From Chlorobiaceae bacterium (GTDB taxonomy: Bacteria; Bacteroidota; Chlorobiia; Chlorobiales; Chlorobiaceae): DNA of 64,000 nt. Under the pieces are notes generated by a model. That model searched no databases. It had not been told where the DNA came from and saw only the letters and a list, made by a program, of their open reading frames with translations. Made by a program: the position numbers and the translations under genes. The stretch covers positions 62,001-126,000 of the forward strand of contig JAAXWQ010000001.1 in the NCBI GenBank assembly GCA_013335115.1, given 5' to 3'. Within the stretch, counting starts at the first letter, position 1. Every line of letters starts with the position of its first letter. Positions 10,413-19,163 of this stretch are shown here, piece after piece.

Positions 10413-10445
10413 GCTCAATGGGGAGAGGATGAAGAAATCGATTTC
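10413..10445. repeat. imperfect direct repeat, left copy
   Basis: This 33-nt stretch (GCTCAATGGGGAGAGG, then ATGAAGAAATCGATTTC) matches 13168-13199 with three substitutions and one single-base gap. The next ~25 nt are simple CGATTTCGATACC-type sequence. The pair brackets the TetR/membrane/flavoprotein operon. Confidence 0.7.
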
Positions 10446-10505
10446 ACTTTCGATACCGATTTCGATTTGGAGCGCCCCCTTCGGTAGAGATTTTGTTCTC
10501 GCCGG

Positions 10506-11813
10506 TCAGCTTGCGTCGCGCCGGTAGGGCTGGTCGTCGATTTTTTCGAGGATGCCGTTTTGGCGGGCCTTTTTCTTCCAGTTTCTTGATCCGACGAAAC
10601 GGTAGACCCAGGCTGGAATGAAGGGCTTTCCAAGCTGCTGACGGGCCTGTTCGGGAACGGGTTTTCCTGCGATGAAGGCGTCGGCGACGCGGTCGAGCGC
10701 TTTTTTGTATGGAATGAGCGGCCCACCCTGTTCGGAGAGGCTCTTCTGCTTGACCAGCCCTTCACCTCCACCGATAGCAATACTTCCCATCCACAGATAT
10801 CCTGCGACACGGGCAAAAACTGCACAGGAGGTCAGGGCATGTTCGTTCTGAGCCGATTCGATGAAGCCGCAGTTCGAAATAGCGGCAAAGGATCCGTGCG
10901 CTGGCGTTCCGGACCGGCGTTCCCTGATGGTGCGCATGAGGGTGAGCACCGGTGCGGGGATGCTGTCGATATAGAGTGGAAAGGAGAGGATGCGGAGGTC
11001 GGCGCTGTCGATGGCATCGAGCATTGCCTGTCGTTTCGAGTCCTCATGCATTGCGTGGTAAATGTGGATGGTCTCGGTTTCGATTCCGGCGTGTGCCATG
11101 CGGTCAAGCAGATAGCCGCCCAGCGAGGCTGACGAGCTTTTTGCCATGCGCGGGCTTCCGGTGAGCAGCAGTACTTTGCGGGGGGCGTGCGTCATGCTTT
11201 CAGTCGCGCCGATTCGGGGAAGCTCTTCGCCTGCGTGATTTGCGGATTTTTCGAGCTTCAGCACCAGCCTTCCGACCTCTTCTGCCAAAGCTGCGCTGTC
11301 GGCCGTACGATCGAGGATACCCCACGATCTGCGCGGTGCATGGAAGTTGATGGTGTTGCGCCATGCAAGGTGATTGAACATCACTTCCTGCTCCGGGTCG
11401 GGCTCTTCGAGCCAGCCGATAATCATCAGGTCGGGATAGCGATCGTAGCGCTTGCGGTGGTGCGTTTCGCCGTTTACCGTCGTGAAGAAAGGCGAGATGT
11501 TGGCAATAATGTGGTCAAGCATCCGCTTGAGTTCAGGCGAGTAGGCTCCGAAATCTACCGGCGTCAGGAAAATCGCGAGGTCTCCCCCGATGAGTTTCCT
11601 GGAGAGTTCGCGATTGTCGTCGTCGATCATACAGATGCCGGGCGTTTTCAGCCAGCACTGGAAGCATCCCTTGCAGGGCGCGAGGTCCTTGTCATGCAGC
11701 ACGATGTGCCCGGTGTCGTATCCTTTCGCGGCGAGCTGGGTGCCAAGGAGGCCGGCAATCCTTTTTCCGGTCGGATCGTCAGCCGGAGATCCGTCAAAAA
11801 TATACGCCTTCAT
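10506..11813 (-). CDS. tandem flavodoxin-like (NADPH-dependent FMN reductase-type) protein
   Basis: A 435-residue protein of two flavodoxin-like halves. Half one (residues 1 to ~200) starts MKAYIFDGSPADDPTGK, a FMN-phosphate loop, and has the cysteine-rich CKGCFQCWLKTPGIC segment typical of the iron-sulfur-flavoprotein/NADPH:FMN reductase group. Half two starts KVLLLTGSPRMAKSSSASLGG and lacks that cysteine cluster. It probably binds one or two FMN and transfers electrons; the partner is unknown. Its ATG overlaps the stop of the upstream membrane-protein gene by 4 nt (ATGA), so translation is coupled. The longer open frame upstream is a shadow. Confidence 0.75.
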   Translation of the reverse strand: MKAYIFDGSPADDPTGKRIAGLLGTQLAAKGYDTGHIVLHDKDLAPCKGCFQCWLKTPGICMIDDDNRELSRKLIGGDLAIFLTPVDFGAYSPELKRMLDHIIANISPFFTTVNGETHHRKRYDRYPDLMIIGWLEEPDPEQEVMFNHLAWRNTINFHAPRRSWGILDRTADSAALAEEVGRLVLKLEKSANHAGEELPRIGATESMTHAPRKVLLLTGSPRMAKSSSASLGGYLLDRMAHAGIETETIHIYHAMHEDSKRQAMLDAIDSADLRILSFPLYIDSIPAPVLTLMRTIRERRSGTPAHGSFAAISNCGFIESAQNEHALTSCAVFARVAGYLWMGSIAIGGGEGLVKQKSLSEQGGPLIPYKKALDRVADAFIAGKPVPEQARQQLGKPFIPAWVYRFVGSRNWKKKARQNGILEKIDDQPYRRDAS

Positions 11814-12274
11814 TTTTTCTTCTTTTCCATGATGGTGGTAATGGTAACGGCTTCTGCAAAAGCTATGATCGCCCAGAAAAAAAGCTCGAGGGCGATGAGC
11901 AGCAACGGTTCGCCGAACTGGTTGAAGGGGGTGAAGAACTCCCAGAAGAGGTAGGTCATGACGAAGATGAGGCCCGTCATCCTCATGCTCCTCTGGGTGA
12001 CGCCCTGAGGCCAGGCAACCGAGACATGGGTGTAAATGTAGGCGTGGAGGATGCCGAACAGGAGCATCCCGGCAATGATGGGCAGCGGGGTGTTGACCAC
12101 CAGCGGAAGCGGTTCGATCTCCGTCCAGACGGCGATGAGTTTGTGGCTTTGCAAAGACGAGGTCAGGAGAATGCCCCTGCCGTCCCATCCGAAGCCAATG
12201 GTGCGGAAGGTGAGCAGCATGGCGATGTTCATGGCTGCACCGCCACTCAAGCCGGCAACAATGATTTTTCTCAT
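11810..12274 (-). CDS. small integral membrane protein of unknown function
   Basis: A 154-residue protein with about four hydrophobic segments: around IIVAGLSGGAAMNIAMLL, PLPIIAGMLLFGILHAYIY, MTGLIFVMTYLFW and LLLIALELFFWAIIAFAEA. It ends in the cytosol-like tail MEKKKK. I do not recognise the family. It lies between a TetR regulator (22 nt upstream) and a double flavodoxin-like protein (4-nt overlap), so it may be the membrane partner of that flavoprotein. ATG 12274 is the first start matching the hydrophobic N-terminus. Confidence 0.65.
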   Translation of the reverse strand: MRKIIVAGLSGGAAMNIAMLLTFRTIGFGWDGRGILLTSSLQSHKLIAVWTEIEPLPLVVNTPLPIIAGMLLFGILHAYIYTHVSVAWPQGVTQRSMRMTGLIFVMTYLFWEFFTPFNQFGEPLLLIALELFFWAIIAFAEAVTITTIMEKKKK

Positions 12275-12296
12275 GTCTTTGTCCTTGTCTACCTGG

Positions 12297-13016
12297 TTAT
12301 GCCGTCGTTTCCGGTGCGTCTTGTGGTCTGCGGACAAACTGCCGGGCAATCGCGTGAAGTTCAAATTCGAAAAGGGCTGCCCCGTCGTGTGCAAAGAGGG
12401 GCAGCTTTCCGGTGATTTCCAGCGAAACGAGCCCGTGCACCCGGCTCCAGATGAGCATGGCGAGAGCGAGCACGGTGAGCATGGTGTCATCTCCCTTGAC
12501 CATCGTATCGCAGAATCCCGGGCTGTTGTCAACCCGGGGCAGCGGGATGCCCTGCGGATCGATCATGCCCAGGGCATACAGTTCGCCAATGGTGCCGCTC
12601 AGCGCGCTGATGGAACGCATCATGACCGGCATCAGCTCCAGCATGGGTGGGACGTAACCCGGTACCGGATTGCCGAAAATGAGCATGTAGCGATGAGGAT
12701 GGTCGAGCGCCCAGTCCCGGTAAGCCAATCCTGTCGCGACCAAGCGTGCAATCTCCTTGCCGGGGCCCGGTATGGAGTTCATGGCGTCGATCTGCCGGTC
12801 GCCGAACGAAGTGTAGGCGTCACTGACGAGCGCTGTCACAAGGGCATCCCGGTCGGGGAAATAGTTATAGATGGCCGGAGCGGTGATGCCGAGATCGCGT
12901 GCAATCCCCCGGAGGGAGAGCGATGATGCACCCGAGTCGCTGATCTGCCGCCATGCGGCTTCCTTGATGGTTTCGGGCAGGTTTGGCTGCTGGTGTTTCT
13001 TGGACGGTCGTGCCAT
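12297..13016 (-). CDS. TetR/AcrR-family transcriptional regulator
   Basis: A 239-residue regulator. The N-terminal helix-turn-helix (residues ~14-60) contains IARDLGITAPAIYNYFPDRDALVTALV, a standard TetR recognition region. The C-terminal ligand domain has the AYRDWALDHPHRYMLIFGNPVPGY segment found in TetR proteins with a WHG-type C-terminal domain. It is first in an operon with the membrane protein and flavoprotein genes, and a perfect 18-bp palindrome lies 16 nt upstream, which strongly suggests autorepression. The ligand is unknown. A paralogue lies at 21748-22446. Confidence 0.9.
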   Translation of the reverse strand: MARPSKKHQQPNLPETIKEAAWRQISDSGASSLSLRGIARDLGITAPAIYNYFPDRDALVTALVSDAYTSFGDRQIDAMNSIPGPGKEIARLVATGLAYRDWALDHPHRYMLIFGNPVPGYVPPMLELMPVMMRSISALSGTIGELYALGMIDPQGIPLPRVDNSPGFCDTMVKGDDTMLTVLALAMLIWSRVHGLVSLEITGKLPLFAHDGAALFEFELHAIARQFVRRPQDAPETTA

Positions 13017-13032
13017 GGTGCTATTTATTTTA

Positions 13033-13050
13033 CAGTGTAAATTTACACTG
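13033..13050. promoter_or_regulatory. TetR operator (18-bp perfect palindrome)
   Basis: CAGTGTAAATTTACACTG is identical to its own reverse complement and lies 16 nt upstream of the TetR start codon, amid AT-rich promoter-like sequence. Size and symmetry fit a TetR dimer site. The central 10 bp (GTAAATTTAC, 13037-13046) also occur in the promoter of the chlorosome gene at 54408-54417. Confidence 0.75.
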
Positions 13051-13167
13051 ATATATTAAAAAATCAAAACACAATAAGTGAGCTGGTGGGAAGAGCCATG
13101 GATTCTTTGGGGCGTAAAAGCTGTTCTGCATCATCGAAATCGGGGTCGGGGTCAATTATTCCCCGCA

Positions 13168-13199
13168 GCTCGATAGGGAGAGGACGAAGAATCGATTTC
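13168..13199. repeat. imperfect direct repeat, right copy
   Basis: Matches 10413-10445 with three substitutions and one gap. It sits between the TetR promoter and the aspS terminator, in a 250-nt non-coding stretch (13017-13266) that otherwise holds the operator and the terminator. Confidence 0.7.
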
Positions 13200-13222
13200 G
13201 ATGGTGATGGGAAGGGGGAAAG

Positions 13223-13251
13223 AAAAGACCCAGAGGTCATCTGGGTCTTTT
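13223..13251 (-). terminator. terminator of aspS (symmetrical, can act both ways)
   Basis: AAAAGACCCAGA (13223-13234) pairs perfectly with 13240-13251 around a 5-nt loop, giving a 12-bp stem with A/T ends. It lies 15 nt downstream of the aspS stop. Confidence 0.85.
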
Positions 13252-13266
13252 GGGTCTTGGCTGCAA

Positions 13267-15078
13267 TTATTTCTCCTCTGCAGGCAACTCCACTTTGAGA
13301 CAGAGCTCCTTGAGCTGCTGCATGGTCACCTCTGAAGGGGCACTCATCATGAGGTCCTGGGCGGACTGGTTCATCGGGAAGGCGATGACCTCGCGGATGT
13401 TCTGCTCGTCGCGCAGGATCATGACCAGGCGGTCCAGGCCGGGGGCGATCCCGCCGTGCGGTGGGGCACCGAGTTTAAAGGCGTCGATCATGTGACCAAA
13501 GCGGGCGTCGACTTCATCCTTGGTATACCCGGCGATCTCGAAGGCCTTGTACATGATGTCGGGGCGGTGGTTCCTGATCGCGCCGCTGGAGAGTTCTATG
13601 CCATTGCAGACGATGTCGTACTGGTAGGCAAGGATGTCAAGCGGGAACTGCGACTCGAGGGCATCCATCTCGCCCTGGGGCATCGAGAAGGGATTGTGCG
13701 AGAAGTCTATCTTCTCTGCCTCCTCGTTGTACTCGTACATCGGGAAATCGACGATCCAGCAGAACGACAACTCGTCACGATCAAGCGGGAAGAGCTCGCC
13801 GAAATATGAGCGCATGCCGCCCATGATCTTGCAGGTCTTCTCCCACTTGCCGGCGCCGAAAAAGACCACATCGCCGTTTTCAATGCCGAGATGCGTCTTG
13901 AGTGCGGCCATCTCCCCTTCGCTCATGAACTTGACGACCGGTCCCTTCGGGCCCTCCTCCCTGAACTGGATATAGGCCAGGCCGGCCGAGCCGAGTTCCT
14001 TTGCCCGCTTCTCGGCCTTGTCGTAGAAAAGGCGTGATTCGTTGCCAAGGCCCTTCAGCACCAGCGCCTTCACGCAGGAGCCCTCCTTGGTATTGGAAGC
14101 GAAGACCTTGAAGCCGGAGTCGACGAACAGTGGCGTCACATCCCGGATTTCAAGCGGGATCCTGAGGTCCGGCTTGTCGGATCCGAAGCGGTTCATCACG
14201 TCACGATAGCTGATGCGCGGAAACGGGAACTGCGCAATGCGCTTGTCGGACATCGACTCGACGAGATGCCTGAACATACCCTCGAGGATGGCGAAAAGGT
14301 CGTCCTGCTCGATGAAGGACATCTCGATATCGACCTGGTAGAACTCGCCGGGGCTACGGTCGGCTCGGGCATCCTCGTCGCGGAAGCAAGGGGCTATCTG
14401 GAAGTAGCGCGGGAAGCCGGCCACCATCAGGAGCTGCTTGAACTGCTGGGGCGCTTGCGGCAGCGCGTAGAACTTGCCGGGATGCAGGCGGCTCGGCACG
14501 AGGAAGTCGCGGGCGCCTTCGGGAGAGCTCGAGGTGAGGATCGGCGTCTGTATTTCGATGAAGTCCCTGTCGGTGAGGAACTTCCTGACGGCTGCGGTCA
14601 GCTTGCTGCGGAACACGATGTTCTCGTGCAGCTTTTCGCGGCGAAGGTCGATGAAGCGGTACTTGAGGCGAAGCTCCTCGGAGGTCGGCATGTCGTCGGC
14701 CACCGGAAACGGCAGCGGCTGTGCGTTGCTCTCGACATGGAGCGCAGAACCGACCACCTCGATTGCCCCGGATGCGAGGCGCGGGTTGACGGTTTCGGGT
14801 GAGCGGCGCACCACGGTTCCCTCGATGCTGATCACCGATTCGGAATGCAGCCCTTCAGCCTGGCGGAACAGCTGGACGTTCTCCGGCTGGATCACCATCT
14901 GGCAAATGCCGGTATGGTCCCTGAGGTCGATGAAGATCAGGCCGCCATGATCCCGCTTGCGATGGACCCATCCGCCGAGTTTGACTTCAGTCCCCTCGAA
15001 CCCGGGATTCAGGAGTCCGCAATAGTGGGTACGGAAACGGTTTTGCAGACTCTCTCCGGGGGTTGGCGCCTTACTCAT
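13267..15078 (-). CDS. aspS: aspartyl-tRNA synthetase (bacterial type)
   Basis: Charges tRNA-Asp. At 603 residues it has bacterial-type length, with an OB-fold anticodon domain ([21 protein letters not shown]), class II motifs 2 and 3 ([10 protein letters not shown], and GLDRLVMIL near the C-terminus) and the inserted GAD domain between them. Whether it is discriminating or also mischarges tRNA-Asn cannot be told reliably by eye. The gene stands alone, ending at a strong hairpin. ATG 15078 gives [10 protein letters not shown]. Confidence 0.96.
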   Translation of the reverse strand: MSKAPTPGESLQNRFRTHYCGLLNPGFEGTEVKLGGWVHRKRDHGGLIFIDLRDHTGICQMVIQPENVQLFRQAEGLHSESVISIEGTVVRRSPETVNPRLASGAIEVVGSALHVESNAQPLPFPVADDMPTSEELRLKYRFIDLRREKLHENIVFRSKLTAAVRKFLTDRDFIEIQTPILTSSSPEGARDFLVPSRLHPGKFYALPQAPQQFKQLLMVAGFPRYFQIAPCFRDEDARADRSPGEFYQVDIEMSFIEQDDLFAILEGMFRHLVESMSDKRIAQFPFPRISYRDVMNRFGSDKPDLRIPLEIRDVTPLFVDSGFKVFASNTKEGSCVKALVLKGLGNESRLFYDKAEKRAKELGSAGLAYIQFREEGPKGPVVKFMSEGEMAALKTHLGIENGDVVFFGAGKWEKTCKIMGGMRSYFGELFPLDRDELSFCWIVDFPMYEYNEEAEKIDFSHNPFSMPQGEMDALESQFPLDILAYQYDIVCNGIELSSGAIRNHRPDIMYKAFEIAGYTKDEVDARFGHMIDAFKLGAPPHGGIAPGLDRLVMILRDEQNIREVIAFPMNQSAQDLMMSAPSEVTMQQLKELCLKVELPAEEK

Positions 15079-15167
15079 ATGATCGATGATGATACCTTTG
15101 GTTGAATACGGATTTGAAAACCTGAATATGCTGATTTTTCGCGACTTGTGAAACCGTCAGAGCCCCT

Positions 15168-16963
15168 TCAGTAGGCGAGTTCGCCGCCAAACTCCGTAAT
15201 CAGGAACCTGACCACCTCATTCGTTTCAGACAGCTCCTGGAACATGGTGAAGACGGTCTTCTCCTTCGTGCACGCATCACGCTCGGCGTCGTAGCGAACC
15301 TGCAGCTTCAGCGGCAGGTGATAGAATTCGCACAACTCCTGTTCAAGGAGCGACGAATCGTGCAGCAACTCCTCGTAGGAGAATTTCCGGCAGCAGCCAA
15401 GCACGACGAGCCCCATGTGGCTGCATGAGTGCAGTTCGCTGACATGCAGGTGCGACACGACCACCTGCATGCCCTTCCTGATGAGATGGTCAAGGAAGCG
15501 GTGCCACTCGAGCCTGAGCTGGTCGAGCACGGCCACCGGAGGTTCACCGTCGGTGCCCTGCGGCTCGGCAAGGGCTTTCACGGCAGCCGGCATCCTCGGT
15601 TCGGGACTGTTGCCGAAGTTTGAGAAGGCCTGTTTCCAGGAACCAAGGTCGATGGAGGGCGAGGCCTCCTCGACCTCCAGGACGGCACGCACGGAACCGG
15701 ATGGTGCCAGTGGCGGCATCGAGGCCGGCCGTGGTGCTGGCGGCGGTGGCGGTGTCGCCGGCCGGGGAGCGCCTACATGCTCAGCTGAGGCTTTTTTTTT
15801 TCGTCCGCAGGAGCGGAAACCGAAGCCTTGAGGCCTGGGCCGGCCAGGTCGATCAGCTTGAGCAGGGCGAGTTCAAAACGAAACTGGTGCTCGGTTGAAA
15901 ACTTCAGTTCTCGCTGCGTCTGCAGGAGCAGGTCGGTCATCGCCATGATCCCCTGCGGATCGAGATGGGAGGCATCACGCTGATATCGCTCCTTGACCGG
16001 CTCCGGGCGTTCGATCAGCCGGCTGGAACGGAGGTTGTGGATGATCAGGAAATTCCTGAAATGCTCGATGAGCTTCTCGATGAAATCCTGCTCGTCGTAA
16101 CCGTTGCGGTTCACCATCATGGCAACCTCGAGCATCAAGGCGGCATCGCCCGAGGCGATGGCGTCGGTCACCATGAAGAAGTGCTCGTCGTCGATGTAGC
16201 TCAACAGCTCGGAGACCTTTTCGTAGCTGATTTCCCGTGCACCGTCCGCATCAAGCGCGAAGGCGATTACCTGGTCAAGGATGCTCTGTGCGTCGCGCAT
16301 CGAGCCCTGGGCCTTGCGGGCCACGAGCTGCAACGCATCGGCATCGGCCCTGATGCCTTCAGCATCGCAAATAGTCTGGAGTTGCCGCTGGATCTCCATG
16401 ATTGGGATCCGCTTGAAGTTGAAACGCTGGCAGCGCGAGGCGATGGTCGCCGGGATCTTGTGCAGTTCTGTGGTCGCGAAGATGAAGATGGCATGCGGTG
16501 GCGGCTCCTCGAGCGTCTTAAGGAATGCATTGAATGCTGCCGTGGAGAGCATGTGCACCTCATCGATGATATAGACCCGGTAGCGCCCTTTCTGGGGACC
16601 GTAGCGCACGTTCTCGCGAAGCAGCCGGATGTCGTCCACGCTGTTGTTGGATGCCGCGTCGAACTCGGCGATATTGAGGCTCGCACCGGCGTCGAAGTCC
16701 CGGCAGCTCTCGCACTCGCCGCAAGGTTCGGTCACCTCCTTCAGGTACACCGGGTCGTCGATCATCCGCTCGCAGTTGACTGCCTTGGCGAACACCCTGG
16801 CCGCCGTGGTCTTGCCGACCCCCCTCAGGCCGGAAAAGATATAGCCGTGGCCCACCCTGCCCATCCTGAGGGAATTCTGGATGGTGCCGGTGATATGCTC
16901 CTGCGCGGTGATGTCCGCGAAGCGGGATGGACGGTATTTTCGTGCTATGACCTGGTAACTCAT
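15168..16963 (-). CDS. dnaX: DNA polymerase III tau subunit, read through a -1 frameshift or slippage site
   Basis: Full-length clamp-loader subunit made if one base is regained at the A10 run 15792-15801. The first ~390 residues (gamma part) join a Pro/Ala-rich linker ([13 protein letters not shown]) and then a C-terminal domain ending EFGGELAY. Counting a -1 shift, the product has 598 residues. The second frame has no stop between the A10 run and 15168, so the two parts form one gene, as in E. coli (A6G -1 frameshift) and Thermus (A9 transcriptional slippage). In tau, the C-terminal part binds polymerase alpha and DnaB. The start overlaps the yihY stop by 4 nt. Confidence 0.85.
15773..16963 (-). 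CDS. dnaX: DNA polymerase III gamma subunit (in-frame dnaX product)
   Basis: Reading straight through gives 396 residues: AAA+ ATPase domain with Walker [10 protein letters not shown], a zinc-binding group of cysteines (NCERM and CGECESC), Walker [11 protein letters not shown], the sensor-1 region [10 protein letters not shown], and then domain III for clamp-loader assembly. It stops six codons past the A10 run with ...KKKPQLSM. That is the gamma form: it loads the sliding clamp but lacks the polymerase-binding tail. It is slightly shorter than E. coli gamma (431 residues). Confidence 0.9.
   Translation of the reverse strand: MSYQVIARKYRPSRFADITAQEHITGTIQNSLRMGRVGHGYIFSGLRGVGKTTAARVFAKAVNCERMIDDPVYLKEVTEPCGECESCRDFDAGASLNIAEFDAASNNSVDDIRLLRENVRYGPQKGRYRVYIIDEVHMLSTAAFNAFLKTLEEPPPHAIFIFATTELHKIPATIASRCQRFNFKRIPIMEIQRQLQTICDAEGIRADADALQLVARKAQGSMRDAQSILDQVIAFALDADGAREISYEKVSELLSYIDDEHFFMVTDAIASGDAALMLEVAMMVNRNGYDEQDFIEKLIEHFRNFLIIHNLRSSRLIERPEPVKERYQRDASHLDPQGIMAMTDLLLQTQRELKFSTEHQFRFELALLKLIDLAGPGLKASVSAPADEKKKPQLSM
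15791..15802 (-). promoter_or_regulatory. dnaX slippery sequence (G A10 G on the minus strand)
   Basis: On the coding strand a run of ten A is flanked by G, read GAA AAA AAA AAG in the gamma frame. It contains A AAA AAG, the E. coli dnaX heptamer, and is long enough for RNA polymerase slippage. A palindrome CTCAGCTGAG follows 2 nt after the run. No obvious internal Shine-Dalgarno lies just upstream, which leans towards transcriptional slippage, though both are possible. Confidence 0.8.
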
Positions 16964-18234
16964 GGAACCTTTGATGTTGAATCTTGCAGGAGTTCGGCGA
17001 GCGGCACGTGCAGGCCCACCCTGAGCGTCTCCCCCACCTCACGCCGCACCCCGGCGAAACGATCTCCCGTCGCCACCTCCGGTGCACCGGCCTGGCCGCG
17101 CGCCATCTCCGGCGGAAGCTTCAGGTACAGCTCGTAAAGGGTGAACGAATGAAGGTCCGCGGTGAGTGCGAGGCCTCCGTCGGCCGTCTGGTGGATGACG
17201 TTTTCCTGCGTCAGGAACTCGACGATACGGGTCAATTTACTACGGTCCGGGATATTTTCCGCTGTAAAGAGCTTTTTCATGTCCATGAACCTGCACGATG
17301 CCTGGGCAGCGTGGATATGACCGATAACGACCAGGATTTCGGGCAGCCCCTTGAGGGGATCGTACTCCCTGCCCGCCTCGGGCGAAGCGGTAAAATATCC
17401 GAGGGAGTAGACGAATTCGGCGGCCGTCAGCACGACGACCCATTCGAGGTAAATCCAGAAAAAAAGCATTGGCACGACCGAAAGGGCGCCGTAGATCTGT
17501 GCGAACGTCGCGAAATGCGATACGTAGAAGGCGAACCACCGCTTGGCGAGTTCGAAAAGCACCGCTGCAAGCAAGCCGCCCGCCAGGGCATGGTCAAACC
17601 TCACCTTGCGGTTCGGCACGAGCAGGTAGAGGAGGGAAAAGGCAAGGATCGAATTGATGAACGGAATGAGGGAGAGGAGGCGGGACTGCATCTCAAGCAG
17701 CGGCCCCTGGGTGAACACCTCGTACCAGACGAACGAACTGGCCACCAGGCTGGTTCCGATGAAAACCGGACCGAGCGTCAGCACGGTCCAGTATAGCGTG
17801 AAGCCCTCGAGGAACTTCCGGGGGGCGTGCACCTCCCAGATGCCGTTCAGGGTATGGTCGATGGTGGAGATCAGGAACAGTGCGATGACGAACAGGAATA
17901 CGCCGCCGATGGTCGAGACCGCCGAGGCCTTGTCGATGAACCCCCAGAGGTACGACTCGAGGAGATCGACCTGTGCAGGAGCGAAGTTCTGGAAAAGGAA
18001 ATCGCCGATGTGGCCTTTAAACGAGGCGAAAAATGGAAACAGCTTGAGCATCGAAAGGATCACGGCCAGGAGGGGCACCATCGAAAGCAGCGTCTGGAAC
18101 GACAGGGAGCCAGCGCTCAACAGGATACGGTCCTGCACGAAGTGCTTCGCCGTAAAAGTCAGGAGCGATGAGAGCTCCCTGAACCCCCACCTTCCGGAGC
18201 CCTGGACTCCTGATGTCTTGAGCGTCTCTTTCAT
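16960..18234 (-). CDS. YihY/BrkB-family membrane protein with C-terminal extension
   Basis: A 424-residue protein; the first ~290 residues are a YihY (UPF0761, once mis-named RNase BN) membrane domain with about six hydrophobic segments and the hallmark [23 protein letters not shown]. The rest (~130 residues) is soluble and resembles the winged-helix extension seen on many family members ([21 protein letters not shown]). The function is unknown; a transport or permease-like role has been suggested. It overlaps dnaX by 4 nt (ATGA), so dnaX is probably translationally coupled to it. Confidence 0.88.
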   Translation of the reverse strand: MKETLKTSGVQGSGRWGFRELSSLLTFTAKHFVQDRILLSAGSLSFQTLLSMVPLLAVILSMLKLFPFFASFKGHIGDFLFQNFAPAQVDLLESYLWGFIDKASAVSTIGGVFLFVIALFLISTIDHTLNGIWEVHAPRKFLEGFTLYWTVLTLGPVFIGTSLVASSFVWYEVFTQGPLLEMQSRLLSLIPFINSILAFSLLYLLVPNRKVRFDHALAGGLLAAVLFELAKRWFAFYVSHFATFAQIYGALSVVPMLFFWIYLEWVVVLTAAEFVYSLGYFTASPEAGREYDPLKGLPEILVVIGHIHAAQASCRFMDMKKLFTAENIPDRSKLTRIVEFLTQENVIHQTADGGLALTADLHSFTLYELYLKLPPEMARGQAGAPEVATGDRFAGVRREVGETLRVGLHVPLAELLQDSTSKVP

Positions 18235-18474
18235 GAATCAATCTTCTTCGAAAGCTGCCATCTCCCCGATTGTGCCTGCATGCCGGAAACCGGCTCGTTC
18301 AAGGTAGCCAACCGGCGCCAGAATAGCAAAGTCCACGCAACGACAGGACCGGACATCTCTTCCGGCCTGCGAGGGAGCAGGTGTTTTCAACTGGATTGAC
18401 TATATTCTTGTGTGCCTGAAACCCCCTCGCTCTCTCTTGCCGGGCACAACTTACGAGACACCGGATAACCGAGC

Positions 18475-18936
18475 ATGGCATACAAAAGCACAAGCACGAA
18501 TAACGGAATGGAACGATTCATCGATCGCTGCCGGCAGGAGGGCCTGAAGGTAACCCCCCAGAGGATTGCAATCTACCAGGTACTGATGGGATCAAGGAAC
18601 CACCCCTCGGCAGATACCGTGTATCGGGAAATGACCGGGACGCACCCTACCATTTCGTTCGACACCGTGAACCGGACCCTCCTGACCTTTGCCGGCATCG
18701 GAGTGATCAACACCGTGGAGTCATACTCCGGATCGCGCCGTTTCGATACGGAGACCGAACCCCACCATCATGTGCATTGCGTGAAATGCGGAAGGATCAG
18801 CGACTTCAACGACCTCGAGATCGATGCCCTCAAGGTACCTGAGCGGATTACCCGGGAGTTCGATATCATCGGTCACCGGATGGTCGTCAGCGGTATCTGC
18901 ACGGAATGCGGAAAGAAAATGATGCGTGATAAGTGA
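18475..18936 (+). CDS. Fur-family metalloregulator, PerR-like
   Basis: A 153-residue Fur-superfamily repressor: winged helix (VTPQRIAIYQVL, HPSADTVYREM, TISFDTVNRTL) and a metal-binding dimerisation domain with HHHVHCVKCGR and a C-terminal CTECGKK, giving the two CxxC pairs of a structural zinc site. The residue after the first CxxC in ISDFND is Asp where classical Fur has Glu (IEF); Asp at this position marks peroxide-sensing PerR. A role in oxidative-stress control in an anaerobe is therefore likely but inferred. It is transcribed alone and converges on bchU. Confidence 0.88.
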   Translation: MAYKSTSTNNGMERFIDRCRQEGLKVTPQRIAIYQVLMGSRNHPSADTVYREMTGTHPTISFDTVNRTLLTFAGIGVINTVESYSGSRRFDTETEPHHHVHCVKCGRISDFNDLEIDALKVPERITREFDIIGHRMVVSGICTECGKKMMRDK

Positions 18937-18994
18937 TGCATTGGAAGACGATACTTTGGTAGCCTTTCGTTGATCTTTGACAACTCCTTCTTCT

Positions 18995-19106
18995 CATTCA
19001 TCACTCATCATTCATCACTCATCATTCATCACTCATCATTCATCACTCATCATTCATCACTCATCATTCATCACTCATCATTCATCACTCATCATTCATC
19101 ACTCGT
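18995..19106. repeat. 14-bp tandem repeat, 8 copies
   Basis: The unit CATTCATCACTCAT is repeated head to tail eight times; seven copies are identical and the last has A to G at position 13. It lies between the perR-like stop and the shared terminator. The 14-bp unit is not a multiple of 3, so it is not coding. Perfect copies suggest recent expansion and a length-variable locus. Confidence 0.92.
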
Positions 19107-19162
19107 GAAGAGACAACCAAAAAAGCCCGCGGAAAGCGGGCTTTTTTGGTTGTCTCTTCACG
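19104..19162. terminator. bidirectional terminator with a 27-bp perfect stem
   Basis: 19104-19130 pairs without mismatch with 19136-19162 around the loop GGAAA. The inner part (AAAAAAGCCCGC / GCGGGCTTTTTT) is a classic terminator in both directions, serving the perR-like gene (+) and bchU (-). The outer ~15 bp make the stem unusually long. Confidence 0.92.
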
Positions 19163-19163
19163 C

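Noticed and set aside
13086-13298. A 70-codon plus-strand frame upstream of aspS
   Set aside because: It runs through a repeat copy and the aspS terminator, is Ser/Gly/Arg-rich and lacks a ribosome-binding site.
15168-15719. Separate 183-residue gene downstream of dnaX
   Set aside because: Its frame is open back to the A10 run and it forms the tau tail of dnaX, so it is not an independent gene and dnaX is not a pseudogene.
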